Part shown: piece after piece, positions 14,825 through 24,452 of the stretch | How the letters are laid out: the number at the start of each line of letters is the position of its first letter | How positions within the stretch are numbered: the first letter of the stretch is position 1 | From: CAZSHG01 sp964606695 [NCBI: uncultured bacterium] | Lineage (GTDB): Bacteria; UBP14; UBA6098 | DNA length: 34,364 bases | Direction: 5' to 3' | Assembly: GCA_964606695.1 (NCBI GenBank) | Contig: CAZSHG010000029.1 | Coordinates: forward strand, 1 to 34,364 | Made by a program: the position numbers and the translations under genes | Notes under the pieces: generated by a model | Seen by the model: the letters and a program-made list of their open reading frames with translations, nothing else | What the model was told of the DNA's origin: nothing | Database searches by the model: none

Positions 14825-15641
14825 CTTTTTTCAGCGAGTTCGTTTCGCGAGCGAACGCAACAATAGCGTGCTCTGCGTCGGTCTCGATCCGGATATCACG
14901 AAGATGCCGGGAGACATCGCAGAAGCCAATGAACCGCTCTACGATTTCCTGGCGCCGATAATCGACGCCACGCATGACCTGGTATGTTGCTATAAGCCGA
15001 ATATCGCCTTTTACGAAGCCTGCGGTGCAGACGGTATCGAGCAACTAATCGAGGTCATGGAATATATCCGGGGCTTAGACCACGACGTCCCGATCATACT
15101 GGACGCCAAACGTGGCGACATCGGCAACACGGCTAAAGCTTATGCCAGTTCGATATTCGATAATTTCCGCGCCGACGCTGTGACTGCCAATCCATATATG
15201 GGAGGCGACACACTTCAACCCTTCCTGGATTACGAGGATAGGGGAGTTATAGTGCTCTGCCTGACCAGCAATCCCGGCTATCGTGATTTCGAAGCGTTGG
15301 AATCCGGTGGGGAGCCGCTGTTCATCCATGTCGCAAAAAAAGCGGTGGATTGGAATAAGCGCGAGAATATCGCGCTGGTGGTAGGCGCCACTCATCCGGG
15401 TGAAGCCGCGAGAATCCGCGAAGCCGCCCCGGAAATCCCTTTCCTGATGCCCGGTATCGGCGCGCAGGGCGGCGACCCGGCGGAAATTATGAAGATAGGA
15501 TTCACTCAAAGCGGCTACCCGCCAATCGTGAATAGCTCCAGAAGCATACTCTACGCCGGTTCGGGGGAAGATTACGCCACTCAGTCACGCCAGGCGGCGT
15601 TGGCTACGAGAGAGAAGCTCAATAAATACATCGATAAATAG
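14817..15641 (+). CDS. pyrF: Orotidine 5'-phosphate decarboxylase, type 2
   Basis: PyrF converts OMP to UMP, the last step of de novo pyrimidine synthesis. The 274-residue length and architecture fit the longer type 2 subfamily. Early motif SVLCVGLDPD (17-26) and the catalytic DAKRGDIG (96-103, with the Asp-Lys-Asp set D96, K98, D101) are intact, as are TANPYMGGDTLQPF and the phosphate loop region PFLMPGIGAQGGD. The ATG at 14817 is preferred over 14796: it lies inside the end of thyX, has AAAGGCGG just upstream, and gives a typical N-terminus (MNSFFQRVRFASE). pyrE follows nine bases after the stop. Confidence 0.95.
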   Translation: MNSFFQRVRFASERNNSVLCVGLDPDITKMPGDIAEANEPLYDFLAPIIDATHDLVCCYKPNIAFYEACGADGIEQLIEVMEYIRGLDHDVPIILDAKRGDIGNTAKAYASSIFDNFRADAVTANPYMGGDTLQPFLDYEDRGVIVLCLTSNPGYRDFEALESGGEPLFIHVAKKAVDWNKRENIALVVGATHPGEAARIREAAPEIPFLMPGIGAQGGDPAEIMKIGFTQSGYPPIVNSSRSILYAGSGEDYATQSRQAALATREKLNKYIDK

Positions 15642-15650
15642 GAGGGACAG

Positions 15651-16235
15651 ATGGTCCAGCAAGAGACACTCAAAAGGTTGAAGCAGACTGGCGCTATGAT
15701 GGAAGGCCATTTTTTACTCAGTTCCGGGTTGCATTCAAATAAATATGTCCAATGCGCGAAGATTCTGATGTATCCCGAACACGCTGAATGGTGCGCGGAC
15801 AGGCTCGCGGAGAAGCTACCGGTCAAGGGCATCGATCTGGTTGTCAGCCCGGCGATAGGCGGGATAGTAATCGGGCAGGAGGTTGCTCATACACTGGATT
15901 TGCCTCATATCTTCGTAGAAAAGGAAGACGGCGTGCCGACATTGCGAAGAGGTTTCGAAGTCCCCGGGGGCGCGAAATGCATTCTCGTCGAGGATGTCGT
16001 GACCACAGGCAAATCGAGCCACGAAGTCATGAAAGTCATCGAAAAGGCCGGCGGCGAAGTCGTCGAAGCCTGCGCCATAGTCGATCGCGGCGGAGGAGAT
16101 AATTTCGATGTGCCCTTCCATTCGCTGGTGAAACTCGATATCGAGGTTTTCGAGCCGGAAAAATGCCCATTGTGCGCAAGTGAAGTTCCACTCGTAAAAC
16201 CGGGATCGAGGAAGAATACAGGCGGTGAGTCATAG
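15651..16235 (+). CDS. pyrE: Orotate phosphoribosyltransferase
   Basis: PyrE joins orotate to PRPP, making OMP for PyrF encoded just upstream. The 194-residue protein has the PRPP-binding motif CILVEDVVTTGKSS and the preceding DLVVSPAIGGIVIGQEVA; the substrate loop region FVEKEDGVPTLRRGFEV matches bacterial PyrE. A strong GGAGGG precedes the ATG. A pair of cysteines near the C-terminus (CPLCASEVPLVKPG) resembles the tail of the PyrE form found in thermophiles and many anaerobes. No terminator is clear in the 175-base AT-rich gap before ackA. Confidence 0.94.
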   Translation: MVQQETLKRLKQTGAMMEGHFLLSSGLHSNKYVQCAKILMYPEHAEWCADRLAEKLPVKGIDLVVSPAIGGIVIGQEVAHTLDLPHIFVEKEDGVPTLRRGFEVPGGAKCILVEDVVTTGKSSHEVMKVIEKAGGEVVEACAIVDRGGGDNFDVPFHSLVKLDIEVFEPEKCPLCASEVPLVKPGSRKNTGGES

Positions 16236-16410
16236 CCTGGACTTCAGGTTTGGAAAGAATTTCTTTATAGGAAAAAATATCACCACTCGAAAAAATCGAC
16301 ATTTAGTCGAATTGGGACCCTTTTTTTATTGCATTTCATTTTTTTACAATTATCTTAATTAAATTGTTCTTTTTTTCACAACTTAATAGTGAAGCGAGGC
16401 ATAGGGCACA

Positions 16411-17625
16411 ATGAAAATACTGGTTCTCAATTCTGGAAGTTCATCTGTAAAATATCAGATGTGGGATACAGACGGGCGCGGCAGAATGGCCAAGGGTGTG
16501 ATTTCCCGTATAGGCCTCGATGAGCCGTTGCTCGAACATAATCCCACCGAAGGTAATAAAACAGAAATCCGCCCGGAAGGGAAGATCGACCATGTTCGGG
16601 CTATAGAACTTGCATTAGAAGCTCTTATAGATAAGAAACATGGCGTATTAAAAGATATTTCGGATATTAACGCCGTCGGTCATCGTGTCGTCCACGGCGG
16701 GGAAGAATTTTCCGATAGTAGCTATCTCGACGAAAATGCAATAGCGGCTATAAAAGCTTGTATCCCATTGGCTCCGCTCCATAATCCTCCAAATTTGAGA
16801 GGTATAGAAGCTTGTTTGGAAAAACTCCCCGGCGTCTCGCAGGTGGGTGTTTTCGATACCGCTTTTCATCAGACAATGCCAAAGAGGGCTTTCCTCTACG
16901 GTATTCCCATCTCGCTTTATGAAAAACACAAAATCCGCCGTTATGGTTTTCACGGAACAAGCCATTATTATGTCGCCAAACAGGCCGCGAAGATGCTCGA
17001 TAGGCCTTTCTCCGACCTGAAGTTAATAACCGCGCATCTCGGAAACGGGGCTTCGATGGCGGCGGTTGACGGCGGAGAATCGATCGACACGTCGATGGGT
17101 TTCACTCCACTGGAAGGCCTTATCATGGGCACCCGTTGCGGCGATATGGATCCGTATATACCTCTTTTTATCCAGGAAAACGAGCACATGGGTACTGAGG
17201 AAGTTAACACTCTTCTCAATAAGAAAAGCGGTTTGCTCGGCCTTACGGGTATTTCATCGGATATGCGAGATATTCTTGCCGCAGGAGAACGTGAAAACAA
17301 AACCGCATTGCTCGCTCTGGATATGTATAGTTATAGGGTGAAGAAATACGTCGGCGCTTATACCGCGGCCATGGGCGGTCTCGATGCTCTTGTATTTACC
17401 GGTGGGATCGGCGAGAACTCCGATACGATTCGCGGTATAGTCACCAAAGGACTGGAATTCATGGGCATCGAAATCGACCTGGTGAAAAACCACGCCGCCT
17501 ACGGCATTCCGATGGATATATCGACGCCGAAATCGAAGGTTCGCACGTTGGTCATTCCAACCGACGAGGAATATGTTATCGCCTCCGAAACCGAACGAAT
17601 CGTAGAAAGTAGAAAACATAAATAG
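16411..17625 (+). CDS. ackA: Acetate kinase
   Basis: Acetate kinase forms ATP and acetate from acetyl phosphate, or the reverse. The 404-residue sequence has the two family signatures, MKILVLNSGSSSVKYQ at the N-terminus and the RYGFHGTSHYYVAKQAA block in the middle, along with NPPNLRGIEAC, FDTAFHQTMP, the HLGNGASMAAVDGG phosphate loop and the FTGGIGENS adenosine region near the C-terminus. Length is normal. No phosphotransacetylase gene is adjacent. It appears to be a single-gene unit: an AT-rich leader (16300-16400) precedes it and a hairpin follows at 17647. The presence of ackA supports substrate-level phosphorylation during fermentation. Confidence 0.96.
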   Translation: MKILVLNSGSSSVKYQMWDTDGRGRMAKGVISRIGLDEPLLEHNPTEGNKTEIRPEGKIDHVRAIELALEALIDKKHGVLKDISDINAVGHRVVHGGEEFSDSSYLDENAIAAIKACIPLAPLHNPPNLRGIEACLEKLPGVSQVGVFDTAFHQTMPKRAFLYGIPISLYEKHKIRRYGFHGTSHYYVAKQAAKMLDRPFSDLKLITAHLGNGASMAAVDGGESIDTSMGFTPLEGLIMGTRCGDMDPYIPLFIQENEHMGTEEVNTLLNKKSGLLGLTGISSDMRDILAAGERENKTALLALDMYSYRVKKYVGAYTAAMGGLDALVFTGGIGENSDTIRGIVTKGLEFMGIEIDLVKNHAAYGIPMDISTPKSKVRTLVIPTDEEYVIASETERIVESRKHK

Positions 17626-17646
17626 AAAGACAGGATATTCTATGCG

Positions 17647-17685
17647 AGGGCGCTTGTAAAATAGCTTTCAAGCGCTCTTTGCTTT
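17647..17685 (+). terminator. Terminator-like hairpin after ackA
   Basis: AGGGCGCTTG pairs with CAAGCGCTCT (one G-T pair) across a 12-base loop and is followed by TTGCTTTT. The T tract is interrupted. Confidence 0.6.
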
Positions 17686-17689
17686 TCCC

Positions 17690-17717
17690 TTGACCTCGTC
17701 GATAAAAGAAGTATTTT
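17690..17717 (+). promoter_or_regulatory. Possible promoter for glgA
   Basis: TTGACC (17690-17695), a 16-base spacer and TATTTT (17712-17717) lie 39 bases before the glgA start. The same TATTTT -10 form is seen before rpmE. Confidence 0.4.
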
Positions 17718-17756
17718 TCATCGTGTGCGTTAATTTAGCTGTAGATTGGAGATGTT

Positions 17757-19235
17757 ATGACGGAAAAAATGAAAGTCTTACTGGTAACTGCGGAAGCTTA
17801 TCCTTTTGCGAAAGTCGGCGGTTTGGCCGATGTCGCGGGGAGTTTGCCTGAACCCCTGATCGAGAAAGATATCGATGTCCGGGTGATTTTACCCCTTTAC
17901 GATAAAATCGACCGTGAGAATTTCGATATCGGATACTGCGGCGTGGAATTCGATGTGCAAATGGGCAATAAAACGGTTGATAGTAAACTCTGGGCATCGC
18001 ATTTCCCTGGCACAAAGATACCCGTGTATTTCATTGAATGCGACAAATACTTCGGGAGACCGGGAATTTACACAGATCCTGAAACCGGAGAAGCATATCC
18101 CGACGATGGCGAGCGTTTCGTATTCTTCAGCAAAGCTGTATTGCAGGTCGTTAAGCACCTCGGATGGACGCCGGATATATTCCATTGCAATGATTACCAG
18201 ACTGGAATAATACCGGCGTTAGTCAAACTAACCGAACCGGAAAACAAAGCCGGATTTCTGTATAGCATCCATAATCTGGCTTACCAGGGGCGTTTCGAGA
18301 AGGAAATTATCGACCTTATAGGTATCGGTTATGATAAGTTCTACCCGATGGGAGATTTCGAGTTCCACGGCAAGGTCAATTTCATGAAGATAGGGATACT
18401 CTATTCGGACATAATAAACACTGTTTCGCCGACTTACGCTCAGGAGATTCAATCTTCGCCGGAATATGGTTATGGTTTGGAGGGCGTTCTGAGAACTCGG
18501 AACGATAGACTATACGGTATCATCAACGGTATCGACCGGAAGGTCTGGAATCCGGAATTGGATAAGCATATTCCGACGAATTATTCGAGAAAGGATAAAT
18601 CGAAAAAGACCGTATGCAAACTCAAACTTCTCGAAGAAGTCGGACTTCCTGAGAACATAGACTCTCCGGTTCTGGGTATGATAAGCAGGCTTGCCGACCA
18701 GAAAGGTTTCGATATCCTGATTCCAATTCTTGATGACATCCTCAGGGAGGACGTGATGTTCGTGCTTCTGGGCACCGGAAAAAAAGAATATGAAATCGCG
18801 CTTGAAGCCGCTTCCAAGAAATACCCCGACAAAATGGCCGCTATTATAGATTTCAAAGGCCCTCTCGCACACCGAATCGAAGCCGGTGTGGATATGTTCC
18901 TCATGCCCAGCCTTTACGAACCCTGTGGCCTGAACCAGATGTATTCGATGGCTTACGGCACTGTCCCGATAGTCAGAAAAACCGGGGGATTGGCGGATAC
19001 GGTTAAACCTGCCAACTTAGAAAAAGGTTCCGGCACCGGTTTCGTATTTGAAGAGTATTCGAGCAACGCCTTGCTTAAGACAATTAAAACGGCAATAAAA
19101 TCTTTCAGCGATAACAAAGGCTGGGAAGGATTGATGAATAGAGGTATGGAATTCGACTCATCATGGAGCGCTTCGGCGGAAAAATATATCAGTCTTTACC
19201 GGCAGGCTGTTTCATTGCGTCGATATACTGTATAG
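17757..19235 (+). CDS. glgA: Glycogen synthase (GT5)
   Basis: GlgA extends alpha-1,4-glucan chains from ADP-glucose in the cytosol. The 492-residue GT-B enzyme begins MKVLLVTAEAYPFAKVGGLADV, with the donor-binding Lys-x-Gly-Gly at 19-22, and includes ILPLYDKID, the FVFFSKAVLQ block, DIFHCNDYQTGIIPALVK, YSIHNLAYQG, and the C-terminal acceptor signature MPSLYEPCGLNQMYSMAYGTVPIVRKTGGLADTV. Length is normal. GGAG lies five bases before the ATG. No glgC or glgB is visible here; the nucleotidyltransferase downstream looks more like a GDP-mannose type enzyme than GlgC. A GT-C membrane glycosyltransferase follows after 12 bases. Confidence 0.95.
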   Translation: MTEKMKVLLVTAEAYPFAKVGGLADVAGSLPEPLIEKDIDVRVILPLYDKIDRENFDIGYCGVEFDVQMGNKTVDSKLWASHFPGTKIPVYFIECDKYFGRPGIYTDPETGEAYPDDGERFVFFSKAVLQVVKHLGWTPDIFHCNDYQTGIIPALVKLTEPENKAGFLYSIHNLAYQGRFEKEIIDLIGIGYDKFYPMGDFEFHGKVNFMKIGILYSDIINTVSPTYAQEIQSSPEYGYGLEGVLRTRNDRLYGIINGIDRKVWNPELDKHIPTNYSRKDKSKKTVCKLKLLEEVGLPENIDSPVLGMISRLADQKGFDILIPILDDILREDVMFVLLGTGKKEYEIALEAASKKYPDKMAAIIDFKGPLAHRIEAGVDMFLMPSLYEPCGLNQMYSMAYGTVPIVRKTGGLADTVKPANLEKGSGTGFVFEEYSSNALLKTIKTAIKSFSDNKGWEGLMNRGMEFDSSWSASAEKYISLYRQAVSLRRYTV

Positions 19236-19247
19236 CGCGAGTCGATT

Positions 19248-20777
19248 GTGAACGAAAACGGCAACAAATATCGCAAAGCTAATCTTCCTTACTTCGTTGC
19301 CGCCGTTGTGCCGATTCTTTATAGGGCGATTATCCCCGCGACCATACTGGATGACGCGTATATCACCATGCGAGTTGCCCGAAATCTGGCACTTGGCAAC
19401 GGTGCCGTTTTCAATTTGGGGCAAAAAGTCTTCTCTATTACCAATCTCCTCTGGATGTTACTGAACGCACTTATCAGGACTACCGGCCTGGATTCGGTCG
19501 CCATAATCTGGCTTCTATGCGTATTGTCCGAGATAATACTGGCCATCGCTATCGTGAAGTTAGGTAAAAGCCTTCTGGGAAGCGAATGGACAGGATGTCT
19601 CGCGTCGGTATTCCTGTTTACCAATCCAGTTTTCCTCATATCCAGTTTCGGCGGTATGGAAATCGCCCTTTCATTGGCTTCTATAGCGCTTACGTTCACC
19701 TTAGTTGCGGAAAGGAAACCCACTCTCGCGCTGTTTGCCGCTTCCATCGCCTTGTGGATTCGATTTGATAATATCCTCCTTCTCGGCATCGTTTTTCTCG
19801 TTCTGGCATTCCAAAAAGGGATTAATTTACGTTTCAAGCATTTATTGCCCGCGATTCTATTTGTTGGCCTTTATATAGCGTTTACGTGGGCTTATTACGG
19901 TCTTCCCGTCCCGGTCAGCGTTCTCAGAAAAGTCCAGTTTCCTGAGAATACAGGCTGGTTTTACGGTGTAGTCAACGTAATCCTTACTTTTGGGTTGGCA
20001 ATTGGAGGCCATTTCTCCGCCGCCGGTATTGGGAAACCTTTATTTTTCATAATACCACCACTGTTTATAACGGGATTGATCCTCGCTATTTTCCGGAAGA
20101 AGACCAAAATGTTGCCGATAGCGATTTACACCGTTCCATATATCCTCGCTTTTACGCTGTCCGGCAAGAATTACGCAAAACTTTTTCCGTGGTATTTCGT
20201 GCCGCATCTAATAGTGTGTTGTTTGCTGGCGGCATATTCGGTGGGGTATTTTGTTAGAAAAGTATCAAATGAGAAATTGAAACAAATATTTACGATAGCA
20301 GTTATTTCAATAATCTGGACTGCTGTTATGCTTCCCTTCGATTTGGCCGACGCACGGGAATACAGGGACGAGATTTCCGCCATTCGCGAGAGGATTTACG
20401 CTTCCGCTACGGTATGGTTGGAAAAAAATATTCAAGGTAAATTAAAGATAGCCGGAGGTGAGATAGGCGCTATTGGTTTCTTTGCTAAAAATGAAACCGA
20501 AGTCGTGGATATGGTTGGCCTGACACGCCCTTTGAAAGATAAACGATTGCCTGTCCAACTCGTGAATGAAAAAAACGTCGAGAGCATCATATACTGGAAA
20601 CTCCCTGGCCAGCGATTCGGCGATATTAACTCGGCATATCCAAACTACGTATTCGGCGAAGTCCAGGACGTCATGATTGGGATTCGCTACGATATTTCCG
20701 ATGAAATAATGTCCAAATCGGACGAGATAATGGAAATCTATAGTTCGATTGATATGAACAGCGATTTTGATTATTGA
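19248..20777 (+). CDS. Multi-pass GT-C family glycosyltransferase
   Basis: The 509-residue integral membrane protein has about ten hydrophobic segments. Near the N-terminus it carries Asp-Asp in TILDDAYITMRVARNLALGNGAVFNLG, followed by FSITNLLWMLL. This first-loop pattern (DDA-[FY]-x-x-R-N-x-A-x-G-x-G) is the hallmark of GT-C enzymes that use polyprenyl-phosphate sugars, like the arabinofuranosyl- and mannosyltransferases of the PMT/ArnT clan. The C-terminal ~120 residues (from about DAREYRDEI) are a soluble, extracytoplasmic domain. The start is GTG, with weak ribosome binding site support; no better in-frame start exists close by. It sits between glgA and a sugar nucleotidyltransferase, so a role in envelope glycan synthesis is likely; donor and acceptor are unknown. 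Confidence 0.75.
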   Translation: MNENGNKYRKANLPYFVAAVVPILYRAIIPATILDDAYITMRVARNLALGNGAVFNLGQKVFSITNLLWMLLNALIRTTGLDSVAIIWLLCVLSEIILAIAIVKLGKSLLGSEWTGCLASVFLFTNPVFLISSFGGMEIALSLASIALTFTLVAERKPTLALFAASIALWIRFDNILLLGIVFLVLAFQKGINLRFKHLLPAILFVGLYIAFTWAYYGLPVPVSVLRKVQFPENTGWFYGVVNVILTFGLAIGGHFSAAGIGKPLFFIIPPLFITGLILAIFRKKTKMLPIAIYTVPYILAFTLSGKNYAKLFPWYFVPHLIVCCLLAAYSVGYFVRKVSNEKLKQIFTIAVISIIWTAVMLPFDLADAREYRDEISAIRERIYASATVWLEKNIQGKLKIAGGEIGAIGFFAKNETEVVDMVGLTRPLKDKRLPVQLVNEKNVESIIYWKLPGQRFGDINSAYPNYVFGEVQDVMIGIRYDISDEIMSKSDEIMEIYSSIDMNSDFDY

Positions 20778-20863
20778 CGAGATTTTAACATTCGGGTCTT
20801 GCATTTTTTGACCCGGCGATTATTTTAAGATGTTGGTTGACTATTTTTCAAAATGGACGAAAT

Positions 20864-23374
20864 ATGAAAGGAATAATACTCGCAGGCGGTTTTGGAACAA
20901 GGCTTAGACCCTTAACTTCTAATCTTCCAAAGCCGATGGTGCCTATACTCGGCAGACCGATGATGGAACATGTGGTTAATGTCGTCAAGGACGCCGGAAT
21001 TATGGATTGCGTGAGTTTACTGTATTATCAGGCCGAAATCATCAGCGATTATTTCGGTAACGGGACGAAATTTGGCGTCGATATGAGATACGTTTTATCG
21101 CAGGCCGATTGTGGAACCGCCGGTGCCGTTAAAAACGCGGCGGGGCATGTCGAGGAAACAGTTCTCGTCATTTCCGGCGACGTTCTCACAGATTTCGATT
21201 TGAAAAAGGCCATCGAATTCCATAAAGACAAAAAAGCGGCCGTAACGATAGTCCTGACAAATGTCGAAAAACCTCTGGCCTTCGGTATCGTAATAACCGA
21301 TCCGAAAACCGGCGAAATACGGCGCTTTCTGGAAAAACCCGCCTGGGGACAGGTATTCTCCGACACAATAAACACCGGCATCTACGTAATCGAACCGCAC
21401 GTTCTCGATTATATTCCGAAGGGCGAGGAATTCGATTTCTCGAAAGATCTGTTCCCGCTGTTAATGCGAAAAGGAGAGCCTCTCTATGGCTATGTCTCGG
21501 AAGGCTACTGGCGGGATGTTGGAAACCTGCGCGAATACCGCCGTGCGAATGAAGATGCCCTGAGCGGCGAAATCAAGCTGAAAATCCCCGGAGAATTACT
21601 CGGTGGTTACGGTGGGAAACTTTATATCGGCGAAAACGTGGATATCGAGGGGGATTTTCATTGCGAGGGAACGGTTCTTCTCGGCGATAACGTTAAAGTC
21701 TCTTCAGGCGCGGATATAAGCGATTCGATCATTGGCCCTAATACTTCAATCGGGAAATCGTGTTCTATAGATAGTTCAGTAATCTGGGATTGTTGCGAAA
21801 TCGGCGATGGCGCTTCAATCGAACACGCGACTATCGCGAATAATACCGTCATTGGCCAAAACGCACTTATCGGCGACTACGCTGTAATAGCGACGAATTG
21901 TAAAATCGGAGACAATTCGAGAGTTGCGGAAGCGGTTAAAATATGGCCGAATAAAACGGTCGGCCCTTTCGCTACTGTAAATGAAACACTCGTCTGGGCG
22001 GATAGAACTGGAGGAGAACTGTTTTCGGGCAGTCGGGCTTCGGGAATAATAAATTCTGAAATATCGCCCGAATTCGCGAGTAAATTGGGCGCGGCTTTCG
22101 GTGCCAGCCTGAGGGGGAAAGGCAATGTTCTTATTTCTCGAGATGGCGACCGGGCAAGCCAGATTACCACTCGCGCGTTGTTTTGCGGTATTATGTCGGC
22201 GGGCGTGGACGTTGACGACATCGGGATCGCGCCGATACCCGTTGTCCGATGGATTCTATCTAAAACCCAATATAGCGCGGGAGTTCATATACGTAAATCA
22301 CCCCGCGACGATAACGGTCAGGATTTGATTTTTTTCGACGGCAACGGAGCGGATCTTACGACCGGTAAAGCGCGGTCTATCGAAAGGCTTTTCGACCGCG
22401 AAGATTTCCGACGGGCTGATTACAAGAGGCTTGGATCCCTCAGTCGCCCGCGAGGGGACCTGAAAGACTATTCTAAAGCCCTCCTCGATATGATCGATAA
22501 TAAAATCATCGCAGACAGGGGATTTCGTGTCGTTGTAGATTATTCACATGGCGGCACGGCGGAAATACTCCCCGGCATCCTGTCGGAACTCAATATAGAA
22601 GCCGTAAACATCAATGCCGTTATAGATCCCAATAGAATCACGCGCACTCGAGAACAACGGGAGCAGGATCACAGGCGACTCGCGGTAATAGTGAAAAGCC
22701 TGCAAGCCGACGCCGGGTTCTTACTCGACCCATCAGGCGAAAGGTTACGCATTGTCGATGAAAATGGACGACTTCTCGATGAACAGGCCGAATTATGCCT
22801 TATCCTGGATCTGGTTATCAGAACGATGAAACCCAGAGCCATAGCAGTGCCTATTTCGGCTACGATGGGCGTTAATAAACTCGCTCGCGAAAATAATATC
22901 GAACTCAATTTCACACGCGACGATCATTTATCTATGATGGACACGGCGAGATTGGATAATATCGATTTCGTTGGTGGCACACGCGGGGGCGTTATTTTCC
23001 CTGAATGGTTATTTGCGTCTGATTGTATCTTTGCCACGGTTAAAGTGCTCGAAATGCTCGCGGTATCCAAAATTAACCTGTCGGAAATAACATCGGCTAT
23101 TCCCGAATATGTGAGAGGTGAAGCTCGCGTCCAATGTTCGTATAACTTGATGGGCACGCTTATGCGAAGACTAATCGAAGGGACTTCTCAATATCCCCGC
23201 GACGTTATCGACGGAGTGAAAGTTTACACCCCGGATTCATGGGCGCTCATTATTCCCGATTACGATAATCCCGTCTTCAGGATAATTGCGGAGGCAAAAG
23301 ACACTGCGATTCTCGAAAAGACGATTAACGACTATCTGAGACTAATGGAAAACTGGATTAAGGAAGTCAGATAA
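20864..23374 (+). CDS. Sugar-phosphate nucleotidyltransferase fused to a degenerate phosphomannomutase-like domain
   Basis: An 836-residue three-part protein. Residues 1-235 form a nucleotidyltransferase with the dinucleotide loop MKGIILAGGFGTRLRPLT, a PKPMVPI lysine motif and the metal/sugar block VISGDVLTDFD, close to mannose-1-phosphate guanylyltransferases. Residues about 250-375 carry hexapeptide-type left-handed beta-helix repeats (IGPNTSIGKSCSIDSSVIWDC, IGDNSRV). The rest resembles phosphomannomutase, but the catalytic TASHNP serine loop is replaced by HIRKSPRD (Arg477 at the serine position) and the DGDADR metal loop by DPSGERL (from Asp622). The mutase part therefore probably has no phosphotransfer activity. 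The ATG at 20864 is chosen over an in-frame TTG at 20837 because the family begins with MKGIILAGG. Likely nucleotide sugar: GDP-mannose or similar. Confidence 0.83.
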   Translation: MKGIILAGGFGTRLRPLTSNLPKPMVPILGRPMMEHVVNVVKDAGIMDCVSLLYYQAEIISDYFGNGTKFGVDMRYVLSQADCGTAGAVKNAAGHVEETVLVISGDVLTDFDLKKAIEFHKDKKAAVTIVLTNVEKPLAFGIVITDPKTGEIRRFLEKPAWGQVFSDTINTGIYVIEPHVLDYIPKGEEFDFSKDLFPLLMRKGEPLYGYVSEGYWRDVGNLREYRRANEDALSGEIKLKIPGELLGGYGGKLYIGENVDIEGDFHCEGTVLLGDNVKVSSGADISDSIIGPNTSIGKSCSIDSSVIWDCCEIGDGASIEHATIANNTVIGQNALIGDYAVIATNCKIGDNSRVAEAVKIWPNKTVGPFATVNETLVWADRTGGELFSGSRASGIINSEISPEFASKLGAAFGASLRGKGNVLISRDGDRASQITTRALFCGIMSAGVDVDDIGIAPIPVVRWILSKTQYSAGVHIRKSPRDDNGQDLIFFDGNGADLTTGKARSIERLFDREDFRRADYKRLGSLSRPRGDLKDYSKALLDMIDNKIIADRGFRVVVDYSHGGTAEILPGILSELNIEAVNINAVIDPNRITRTREQREQDHRRLAVIVKSLQADAGFLLDPSGERLRIVDENGRLLDEQAELCLILDLVIRTMKPRAIAVPISATMGVNKLARENNIELNFTRDDHLSMMDTARLDNIDFVGGTRGGVIFPEWLFASDCIFATVKVLEMLAVSKINLSEITSAIPEYVRGEARVQCSYNLMGTLMRRLIEGTSQYPRDVIDGVKVYTPDSWALIIPDYDNPVFRIIAEAKDTAILEKTINDYLRLMENWIKEVR

Positions 23375-23429
23375 TGGCATCGAACTTGTTATTTATCTAA
23401 TGAAATGAATAATATTGAGCGAGAGTAAT

Positions 23430-24446
23430 ATGAAAAAGATAATATTTGCGGGAATATTCCTGGTTACGGTCGTATTTACCCAGACGTCAATCCTGGTTTT
23501 CGATTTCAATTCAACCGGAATCGACGAGGCGACCGTTTTCTCCGTGCATGAGCTTTTCAAGACAGAGTTATCGGATTACGGTTACAATGTCAGATCGGCA
23601 CCACGCGGCGATGTTTGCGAAGACGATGAATGCGCGGCCCAGGGAGCTGTAGAAGCTGGCACTCAGGAAGCGCTCTACGGCTCTCTTGTCAAACTCGGCG
23701 ATAAGATTATTGTAAATGTCCACGTCGTCGATAATACAGGTAACCGCGTGCATTCCGATAAGCTGACTTCCGAGTCGGTAGAAGACCTTGACGTCGTTAT
23801 CGAACGTCTCGTAAAGGGTATCTACGAGGGCGTTCAGGCCGGCGATCTAATCGACAAGACAAATGTCACTGAGTCCGAGGCCAAAGAACCTCGCCGTCGT
23901 AAGAACTACTATACCGTCGGAGTCCAGATCGGCTACCGTTTCCCTATCGCCAACAGTTACGGCAAAGAAGAGATGTGGTTATACGAAGGTATGGCCATGT
24001 ATGAACTGGAAAAGGTTTTCATTACGGGACGCGGCTATGTCAGTGCGGGTGGCGAAGCTACAGGATTCGGCCTGAATATCGGCACTTATTACATAACTAA
24101 TCCGACTGATTTTGCGTTCTTCGTTGGTGGCGCCGCCGGAATCGAATGGGCGGTGGTGCCGGTCGATCCCGACCACGGCGATATGGAATGGGTAACCGAC
24201 GATGCACCGTCAGTTATGATCAGCGGCGGATTGTTAGCTTTCCAGACCTACGATTTCCACCTGATGGTCGAAGCTCGTTATCAGGCTACTTTTCTGGGCA
24301 AGGTCGAGAATGAATACTATGATTACGACCTGGGAGATTACACAACTATCGAAGTCGATAAAGGTATTCAACACAGCTTTGGCATTTCAGTGGGCATCAC
24401 CCGACGCACGAACACCGGCGACCGATCCGGCTGTTTTCCCTGGTAA
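23430..24446 (+). CDS. Exported protein: TolB-N/LpoB-like domain plus beta-barrel-like C-terminus
   Basis: A signal peptide (MKKIIFAGIFLVTVVFTQ) opens this 338-residue protein; this ATG is preferred to an upstream TTG at 23415. Residues about 20-140 (SILVFDFNSTGIDEATVFSVHELF...EALYGSLVKLGDKIIVNVHVVD) look like the alpha/beta domain shared by TolB N-termini and LpoB/CsgG-like envelope proteins. It contains a CEDDEC cysteine pair. A basic linker (EPRRRKNYY) leads to alternating amphipathic strands with many aromatic and glycine residues (TVGVQIGYRF, FFVGGAAGIEWAV, HSFGISVGITRR), as in small outer-membrane beta-barrels. The protein ends CFPW. It is followed within six bases by the IspH fusion. 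Function is not assigned. Confidence 0.65.
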   Translation: MKKIIFAGIFLVTVVFTQTSILVFDFNSTGIDEATVFSVHELFKTELSDYGYNVRSAPRGDVCEDDECAAQGAVEAGTQEALYGSLVKLGDKIIVNVHVVDNTGNRVHSDKLTSESVEDLDVVIERLVKGIYEGVQAGDLIDKTNVTESEAKEPRRRKNYYTVGVQIGYRFPIANSYGKEEMWLYEGMAMYELEKVFITGRGYVSAGGEATGFGLNIGTYYITNPTDFAFFVGGAAGIEWAVVPVDPDHGDMEWVTDDAPSVMISGGLLAFQTYDFHLMVEARYQATFLGKVENEYYDYDLGDYTTIEVDKGIQHSFGISVGITRRTNTGDRSGCFPW

Positions 24447-24452
24447 GCTCCC

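Noticed and set aside
20793-20815. Terminator hairpin CGGGTC/GACCCG before the nucleotidyltransferase
   Set aside because: The T run is inside the loop and not after the stem, so it does not fit a rho-independent terminator.
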